This document shows, one piece after another, positions 56,751 to 64,000 of a DNA stretch of 64,000 nucleotides; the first letter of the stretch is position 1; each line of letters begins with the position of its first letter. A program made the position numbers and the translations under genes. The notes under the pieces are model-generated. The model was not told the DNA's origin and ran no database searches. It was given only the letters and a program-made list of their open reading frames with translations. Source of the DNA: Histoplasma ohiense (Eukaryota; Ascomycota; Eurotiomycetes; Onygenales; Ajellomycetaceae); NCBI GenBank assembly GCA_017607445.1, contig JAEVHH010000003.1, positions 124,001 through 188,000 on the forward strand, in the 5' to 3' direction.

Positions 56751-58344
56751 TGCAGACTGAGCATTATCTGATGCAGATCATCTATCAGATGATGTTCTCT
56801 TCACTGATGAAGCTCTGAGTAGCTATCTGTTTACAGAGTGCTAATTCAGTGAACTGTGTTGACTGAGTTGATTGAGTGAATGATGTAGATATCATCACTG
56901 CAATCATTGATACTGACTGTGCTGACAGTGATTGCCACTTCTGAGCATTTCTGTGACATCTATCATCAAGATGACAGACAGCTGTTAGCTTTTTTTGAGT
57001 TAGACATTTGAGAATGTCATTCACATATCTGAGTGCAGCAGAGCAGTGCTGATACTCAGCTGAGTAGAATTAACAGCAGTTGATACATCATAATACTCTC
57101 TTGCACTTCACATCTGTTGATCTCTCATGTCAGCTTGTGAGCTCACTGCAGTTGGAGCATCTCATCAGTCACACATACTTTGATGAGTGACAGTACCTCT
57201 GATATTCTGAATCATGTCTCACTGTCAGTGATCTTTTCTCAATGAGTCTGATCCTCTCACTGGTATTGAAGAGTGAGAAGTCTTTCATTGAAGTAAGAAA
57301 GAAAACAATTCATGTAATTTTTCTCATCTTGAGATTCACTTCATATCATGAAAGTTGACAGTTCACTGATTTTATCTTTGTCTGAGTCAGAATCTCTCTC
57401 TCAATCATCTTGTCTGTGGGGATTCTTGCTTCTTTTCAGTTCTGAATGAATTCTGAGACTTCTGAGACAGCATAATTGTACCACTGCTCTGATAGCTGAA
57501 TCTCTGTGGTGTCAAAAACTTCACAGAGAGTAGTTACTGTCTTCTCAGTGATCAGAGCATTGTGTATGTCTCTGTTGCTTGATGTGATCACTCAATCTGT
57601 TCTGATAAGCTTCATCTTCAGCATATTAGCCACATTTTTCATTCTCTGAATATTTACAACAATCATCTACTGCACAGTATATGACTGCAGCTGAGCAACT
57701 CATTTCTCTGACTGAAGAATGATGAGAACTTATGAATTCTTCTGCTGTTTTGTGCTCTCTATAAAACTTCTTGACTGACTGATGTTCTTGAGCTGCAGGC
57801 TGGCTTCACTAGCTCTGTCAGTTGAGAAAGCTGCAGTCTTGACAGAGATAGTTTCAGAGAGAGTAGAATTTTTCTTCTTCTGTATGATACTCACTCAGAT
57901 AGTCAGCTCTCTTGCAGTTGTCTTTGCTGAATTTGACTGTGGACAAGTATCTGAAGCAGCACTCTCTCTCAGAGTTAATGCTGTGCTCAGATCTGCTGTC
58001 ATATATGTGATGAATCTTTCACAGAAGATTCAGACAAAGTTCTGATTGACTGACTGCTTCTTCTTCTCAACTCAGCTGTTCAGAGTCTTTGTTAATCTGA
58101 TGAGAGTCTTCTGCTGTAGATTCTGTTGCTGTTGAGTCTTCTCAAACTGCTTCTATAGCTGAGAGATGACTGTGAAGATGCTGTCACTGACTTCTTTGAG
58201 AACTGAAGAAGACATTGTAACAGTTTTTCTCTGTTTCTTGTCAGTTTTTTCAGTAACAAAATTGGCTGATGACTCTGGCTTCAGTGATCTGATGTAGGCT
58301 GTGTTGATGTTCTTGGGTGGATGGGAGGGTGTTGAGGGCTCCAT
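56751..58344 (-). pseudogene. LINE-2 B ORF1: Gag-like protein
   Basis: Starts at ATG 58344 (MEPSTPSHPPKNINTAYIRS), continuing with MSSSVLKEVSDSIFTVISQL. A CAG-to-TAG change gives an early stop (58153). The zinc-knuckle region is at about 57180-57020, and MNDILKCLTQKKLTAVCHLD follows. Parallel to 7710-9470. The 3' limit is approximate. Confidence 0.8.
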
Positions 58345-58497
58345 GACCACTCAATCTGTGCAGTACACACACATAGAGTAATTGCAGAGAGTGTGTAATG
58401 ATGTTGAACAGATTGAAGGGTTAAAATTATATGAAAAACAGTTAGAAAATGGAAAAATTCAAATGTATCTCTACATTCATGAGTAGTTGTAAGGATG

Positions 58498-58788
58498 GCT
58501 ATCATATCTTGCATATGTGTATCTTTTATTTGTGTTTGAATGGGAGTCTTTGATGACTTTTGTACTTTCATTTTTTGTTTTTCAGAAGATTCAGATACAA
58601 CAGAATTAGAGATCTGAGAATTTCTTCTTTTTTGACTGCCACTATTTTTCATATTAGCAGAGACAGAAGTATCAGTTTGTATTACTGATTTTACTGATTT
58701 TCCTGACTTAGAAGCAAACATACATTCTTTTGAATTTGCAAAATGAGGCTCTTTGCAATTGGCACATTTTGCAACAGACTTAGAGTGC
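58498..58788 (-). pseudogene. LINE-1 long copy, segment 7 (ORF1 C-terminal part)
   Basis: Encodes the end of LINE-1 ORF1: zinc knuckle CANCKEPHFANSKEC (about 58772-58728, C-X2-C-X4-H-X5-C), followed by a Ser/Lys-rich tail ending THMQDMIA at the LINE-2 B insertion. The rest of ORF1 lies beyond gypsy E, outside the window. Confidence 0.85.
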
Positions 58789-59051
58789 TGTAATGCACTC
58801 GTTTATTATTTCCTTATTATCTTCGCTTATTCTTACCTCTTTCCATTATACTCTCGCTACTGCTATTTCTATATGTATATATATATCAATGTATGTATGT
58901 CACACATCTTCTTTCTCTTTCTTTTCTTTCTTAGTGATTAGCTACATGATATTACACTACTATATTACACTCTACAATATATTACTATTATCTTCACTAC
59001 ATTATAAACTATTTTCTACTGTTACTCTTCACACTGTCACTACACCTCACA
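58789..59051 (+). repeat. Gypsy E 5' LTR
   Basis: 263 bp, TGTAATGCAC...CACCTCACA. Compared with the solo LTR it shows CCGC to CTGC, ATCGATG to ATCAATG, TTCGCAC to GTCACAC and TTAGCG to TTAGTG: CpG and CpC transitions. Confidence 0.93.
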
Positions 59052-59055
59052 GTTT

Positions 59056-59064
59056 CTAATTGCT
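59056..59064 (+). other. Gypsy E primer-binding site, complementary to LTR
   Basis: CTAATTGCT four bases inside the LTR; the LTR has AGTGATTAG at 58933-58941, and the unmutated solo LTR has AGCGATTAG. Both fit an ancestral pair CTAATCGCT / AGCGATTAG of 9 bp. Confidence 0.5.
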
Positions 59065-59098
59065 CAATCTTTGAGAGATGATTCATTGAGTAATAGTC

Positions 59099-60470
59099 AT
59101 GATCTCTATCCACAGCATCCACTGTACTTGTGCTACCACTGAATCTGAAGCAACAAATATTATGAAAGAAAATCATGAAACACACACTTCTGTCACTGAA
59201 AGTGTACAACAAGTATTATTTTTCTCTATGAAATTGAACTCTGAGTATAGTTCAGAAGAGGATATCTCTTCTGAAGATTTCAGTACAATTGAGACTGAGA
59301 AGATAACTGTGATCAGAAGAATCAAAAAATTACAGACTGAGAAAGAACTGTGAGAACTTCAACACTGATGCAACACTTTACTGCAAAAATTGAATGAAAC
59401 AATTTCAGTCACTCAAAATACACTAGAAGCACATTCAAACCACAGTAGAGATGCAACTAGTATGAATGATAACTGTGATAACATCACAAATATTCTCAGA
59501 CTATCAGAAGCCACACTACAAGCACTCAACATCTTAATGAAAAGCACTGTAACTACTGTCAGTGAAAGATGTAGTCAGATATCACTTTGATAATTAGAAT
59601 TTCAAGATTTCAGTATGAGTGATCATTCTTTTTGAAGAGATGTGGAAAAGTTCTGAGATCAAAGTATGAAAGAATTTGAAAACTTTGTTACAGCTGCTAT
59701 CACTTTCCATGTCAGTGATCTTGATTACTACAATGAATACAATCATTGAAAGATTATCAAAGCTGTTACTCATTTCAATGTTGAGATGCAACAATGTTGA
59801 TATCAATATATATATAATATGCAGACTTTGCCATCATGGGAAGAATTTGTTAGTTGAATGTAATGTCAAGTCACTGATTCAGATAAAAGTTTCTGAGATG
59901 CTGATAGACAGTACTGAAAAACAGAGCAACAAGAAGATCAGACAGTTCAACAATTTGTTTCACATTTACAATCAATTGAAAAGTGTCTGCAGCATTTTTA
60001 TAGTGAATATCATCAGAAATCACACCTCTATATGAAAGTTCTATCTTCCATTCACTGAGAATTCAACAAATATACAATCAAATTGGAAGAGTTAAGCTAT
60101 GATGTCACTCTACATAAACTTGCAATGACAGAATCAAATCTGTCAGAGAGATGAAAGAAGCTTAAAGAGAAGTCAAATTTCAAAAACCTCACTCAAAGCT
60201 TTAACAACAGAAATAATACTGATAATAGATCACAAAACAAATGCAGATGAAATGATACTACAAAATTTGATAACTTCATTCAATCAAAATATTGCTGTTA
60301 TTGCAAGTGACCAGAACATATCATCAATTTGTGTTTCAAACAACTCAAAGATGAATCCAAAAACATCAAGTCTGACTTAAAATTCAATGCAAAAGACATG
60401 AAGAACTCAAAGAACTCAAAAAACACTTAAAATATATCATTCAGCTTACAATGACAGTCATAAATGTGAA
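59099..60470 (+). pseudogene. Gypsy E gag
   Basis: Gag-like: a Glu/Ser-rich N-terminal part (SSEEDISSEDFSTIETEK), a capsid-like middle near 59640-60060 (STEKQSNKKIRQFNN / QQFVSHLQSIEKC in shifted frame) and a zinc knuckle CCYCK-stop-PEHIINLC (60296-60340). TGA codons and at least one shift break it. Confidence 0.78.
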
Positions 60471-60519
60471 AAGTTGATGCAAAAATGTTTTAAGCTTCAC
60501 TGTCACAGTGAAACTTGCT

Positions 60520-63500
60520 ACATCTAAGAATCTGCAAAAAATGCTTGCACTAGTAGACTCTGAATCAGAAGTGAACTGTGTTGATGAATTTTGAGCAAAG
60601 AATCACAATCTAGAAACTGCTCACCACAAAATCAAAATGATTAAGTTGATTGATGAATGCATAATGCACTTCTTTGAAGAGTATAACATTGCAACTACTG
60701 TCACTGATCACAAAAGTAATGCACAGCAGACATCTCATTTCTTTCATACAATGAAGATGAAGAACTACAATCTTGTATTTGAATTTTCTTAATTAAAATA
60801 AACAAATTCTCTTATAGATTGATCAGATGGACAATTCTTCTTTAGAAGCTCTGAAGATGAACAACAGTCTCAAATTATTTCTGAACAAGATGTTTTAGCT
60901 GAAGTTCTCACAGAAGCTAGAGTAGAAATGCTTGTAGTATTATCTACAGAACATTCAAAAGACTCAAAGCATACTTCATATATATTCTCAGCTGTATATT
61001 CAGACTTACTGATCAGTCTATCTGATTATATCATATCATACACACATATCTTCTCAGAAGAAGCTGCTATAAGCATGAAAAGATCAGAAGAAATGAAACA
61101 CTGCATAGATTTCAAGTCTGATATGCAATCTTCATTTATGCTGATATACAATCTCTCTGAAACTGAGTTAGCCACTCTAAGAGAATATTTAAAAAATGTA
61201 TTAAATAAAGTGTGGATATAATCATTCAGTAGCTCAGCTGATGCACTGATTCTCTTTATTCTCAAAAAAGATAATGAACTCTGTCTTTGTGTAGACTATT
61301 GAGGGTTAAATTGAATCATCATCAAGAATCAATATCCTCTATCTCTAATAAGTGAATTACTTGATAGACTTTCAAAAGTCAAGATATTCACTAAGCTGGA
61401 TCTTTGAGATGTCTATCACTGCATACTTATAGCAGCAAAAGACTGTTGGAAGACAGTCTTTAGAATGAGATATGAATATTTTGAATATGTAGTTATATCA
61501 TTTGAACTAGCTAATGCTCCAGCAACATTTCAAACATACATTAACAATGCCTTGTCTGATTTGTTGAATATATGTTGCATTGTCTATTTGGATGACATTC
61601 TCATATTCTTCAATTCAAAGCAGAAACATAAAGTACATGTTACTAAAATGCTAGAATGTCTCAAGTGTGCAAATCTATTTGCAAAACTCTCTAAGTGTGA
61701 ATTTGAAGTGAACAAAATCTCATTTCTGAGATTTGTTATAGATACAAATGATGTTGAGATGAAGTCAGACAGAGTCTTCACTATTGTGGAATGATCTACA
61801 TCTAAATCAATTAAAGAGATTCAATTCTTCTTGAGCTTTGCTAATTTCTATCAGTGATTTATTAAGTCTTTCTCCTCTATTGCAGCCCCATTATTTGAAC
61901 TTACAAAAGAGAGTAAGAAGAGGGAAAGAAAAACCACTTTTATATAAACAGAAGATGCTCAAAGTGCTTTCAATGAGCTCAAATCATGCTTTATACATGC
62001 TTCTCTATTAGCTCATTTTGACTCAGCTCAGTGTATTCAGATTGAATCTGATATATCCACTTTTGCAATTGCTGCTATTCTGTCACAGTTACAGAATGAT
62101 GAGCACTGACATTCAGTTGTCTTTTGATCAAGAAAGTTGATTGATGTGGAAATGTGTTATGATACTCATGATAAAGAACTCTTGGCTATTGTAGCAGCAT
62201 TTAAGAATTGAAGACACTATCTGAAGAGAAATCAGTATTCAATTCAAATCTGATCTGATCATGCCAATCTGCAGTACTTTATGATGACTAAGAAACTGAA
62301 CAGATGTCAGATCAGATGAATGAAAGCTTTATCTGCTTATGATTTTGTATTACTACATTACTCTGAATCAAAGAATCCAGCTGATGAGCTCAGTTGTTGT
62401 GCAGACTACAGTGAGATCTATAATGATCAAACTATATTATCTACTCTGCAACAGAAGCTGAAACATGGAGTTAGACTAGACTGAGAAGTTGATACTTCTT
62501 TTCAAAATGATATTTCTTCTGATATAGTCTGTGCATGAGTCTCTAATGAGCAAAATGCTTCTTTTAATAAGTGAAAAGTATTTCATATGTTGACATCTTC
62601 TACCTCTCATGTAAACTCTTTCTCTTCATTGTATGTTGAGCAATATATGCTCTGAATTGCAGTCAATAAGGCTATTCTTGAGGACTCAGCATATACAGAA
62701 ATGTCTGAATCCTTCATCTCATTTCTGAGTAAAGCACAGAAGATTGATTCTTTTGCTGCTGAGCAAAGAAAGAAGATAAAGAAGAAGAATATGACTGTTG
62801 CTGAAAATATACTATAGACAATTTCTGAGAATGATATATTGCATGCTGATGATCATGTGTATGTTCCTCAACAAAAGACATTCATTGATGAAATTATCAG
62901 TGCAAATCATAATGATCTGCAGAGGGGTTACTTTGGTATAAAAAAGTTCATAGACAGCATTCAGAACAAATACTATTGACATGAGCTAGTCAGAGATATC
63001 AAAGATTATATATCCACTTATGATACTTGTCAAAGAGTAAAGCCAAAACAGCACAGACAATATGAAGAATTGAATACAATCCTCTTATCATCAAATTCTT
63101 TTGAGTCCATTACTATAGATTTTATTACAGGCTTGCCAGCCTCTACATTCCTTCATCAAATCTACAATACAATTTTAGTGATTGTGAATATATATATCAA
63201 GTTTACAATCTATATTTCTTGCATCAAAAACATTACAGCTGATGAACTAGCAGAAATTGTTTATATCAAGTTCTATACAATTTACAGAGTACTCAAAAAT
63301 CATATATCTGATTGAGGTTTGCTGTTTACAAGTCATTATTGGTCCATCTTTTGTTATATGCTAGATGCACACTGGAAACTTTCAACAGCCTTTCACCCTC
63401 AAACAGATGGTCAAACAGAATGACAAAATCAAATCTTGGAACATTATCTTCAATACTTTATCAACTATCATCAAGATGACTGAGCATGCTGGCTACTGCT

Positions 63501-64000
63501 GATGCAGTTTGTTTACAATATCTCTCAACATATCTCTACTGGAATGACACCCACAGAAGCCTTAATGAGATATCAATCTGATTTGAAAATTAATATCAGC
63601 AAATCACCACAATCAGTCATCATACATGCTGCTAGCTGTGTGAAACATATCAAGGAAACACATCATAAGCTCATCAAGAATCTACAAAAGACACAACAAA
63701 TACAGAAAATCTATTACAATGCAAAACATAAGCCTTAACAATTTAAAATAGATGACTATATCATACTCAATGCAAAAAATCTCCAATTGCTGCACTCAGT
63801 TTGCAAACTCAATCATAAATATGTTGAATTCTTCAAGATTCTGAATATCATCAGAAAACAAGTGTACAAACTAGAACTGCCATCTTCATATAGAAGCATC
63901 CATTCTGTATTCCACATATCTTTATTGAAGTCATACAACTGCAGAAATGGAGCTCTATCAGAACCAGAATCAGAACTTGTTGACAGTGAAGAAGAATATC
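60520..64000 (+). pseudogene. Gypsy E pol: protease, RT, RNase H, integrase (3' truncated by window)
   Basis: Protease LALVDSESEVN near 60545. RT from about 61200: IIIKNQYPLSLISELLDRLS, ELANAPATFQ and an intact YLDD box (61585-61596). RNase H at 61950-62400 has IQIESDISTFAIAAILSQL and ELLAIVAAFKN. Integrase from 62860 has the H2C2 region (ISTYDTCQRVKPKQ), TIDFITGLPAS (first Asp), SD-stop-GLLFTS (second Asp) and PQTDGQTE-stop-QNQILE (Glu). The C-terminal part is VYKLELPSSYRSIHSVFHIS up to the window end. Nearly all stops are TGA at expected Arg or Trp codons (for example DY-stop-GLN for DYRGLN). Confidence 0.9.

Larger units (their letters stand above)
45916..58497 (-). mobile_element. LINE-2 copy B, full-length, split by a hAT transposon
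   Basis: Same family as copy A, opposite orientation. After removing 49031-54928 (hAT plus one TSD copy) it is about 6.68 kb. 3' end with (TTTG)n at 45913-45931, ORF2 C-terminus at 46584, ORF1 start near 58344, 5' end at 58497. 14-bp TSD. Confidence 0.92.
58789..64000 (+). mobile_element. Gypsy E: Ty3/gypsy element, 3' end outside the window
   Basis: 5' LTR 58789-59051 preceded by AGTGC (58784-58788, presumed TSD). Then gag, protease, RT, RNase H and integrase in plus orientation; the window ends in the integrase C-terminal part. Same LTR family as the solo LTR at 36087-36351. Confidence 0.92.

Noticed and set aside
61250..64000. TGA read as Trp or Arg (altered nuclear genetic code), because nearly all stops in pol frames are TGA.
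   Set aside because: TGA replaces both Arg (DYRGLN, LDLRD) and Trp, which a single reassignment cannot explain, and the open frame at 27477-28970 uses TGG for Trp and ends in TGA TGA. CpG and CpC decay explains both.

Overview
The window reads as a gene-poor heterochromatic block of a filamentous ascomycete, probably Pezizomycotina. The evidence is the families present: Tad/I-type LINEs with fungal-type APE, RT and RNase H proteins, chromodomain Ty3/gypsy elements, a hAT element, and short 40-75 nt introns with TACTAAC-like branch sites. I recognise no ordinary single-copy host gene. Species cannot be assigned.

Almost all 64 kb can be parsed as one nest of transposons with defined borders. 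The host is a LINE here called LINE-1 (minus strand). Positions 1-5472 hold tandem copies of its 3' half (period 2677-2678 bp). A longer copy starts at 5473 and is split into seven pieces: 5473-7529, 14216-14348, 20327-20680, 29394-30311, 37726-38155, 45299-45915 and 58498-58788. The splits are caused by LINE-2 copy A (7530-14215, +), gypsy A (14349-20326, -), gypsy B (20681-29393, -), gypsy C (30312-37725, -), gypsy D (38156-45298, -), LINE-2 copy B (45916-58497, -) and gypsy E (58789 to beyond the window end, +). Second-order insertions are a tRNA-headed chimeric LINE in the LTR of gypsy B (26757-29379), a solo LTR of the E family in gypsy C (36087-36351), and a 5.9-kb hAT transposon in LINE-2 B (49031-54920). 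Target-site duplications (TSDs) were read directly for every insertion whose two ends are visible: 5 bp for LTR elements, 8 bp for the hAT, 12-14 bp for the LINEs.

Nearly every reading frame is broken by TGA, much less often by TAA or TAG. Comparing the paired LTRs of gypsy A, and the solo LTR with the E LTR, shows changes mainly at CpG and at the first C of CpC. CpA is mostly spared, unlike Neurospora-type RIP. CpG-rich sequence survives in the chimera head, the solo LTR and part of the hAT, marking these as younger or less mutated.

Three things stand out. First, the hAT carries, besides its transposase, a three-exon antisense gene whose product aligns with the histone H3 fold, next to a divergent gene for a charged protein with an acidic tail. 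Second, gypsy C and D both carry an antisense three-exon gene between pol and the 3' LTR, with identical exon lengths (186, 495 and 357 nt) and cysteine/histidine clusters. Third, a structure with a tRNA-like head, a GC-rich leader and a LINE 3' half moved as one unit with a 13-bp TSD and still has an open RNase H frame. The gypsy elements also show LTR-to-leader complementarity suggesting self-primed reverse transcription.
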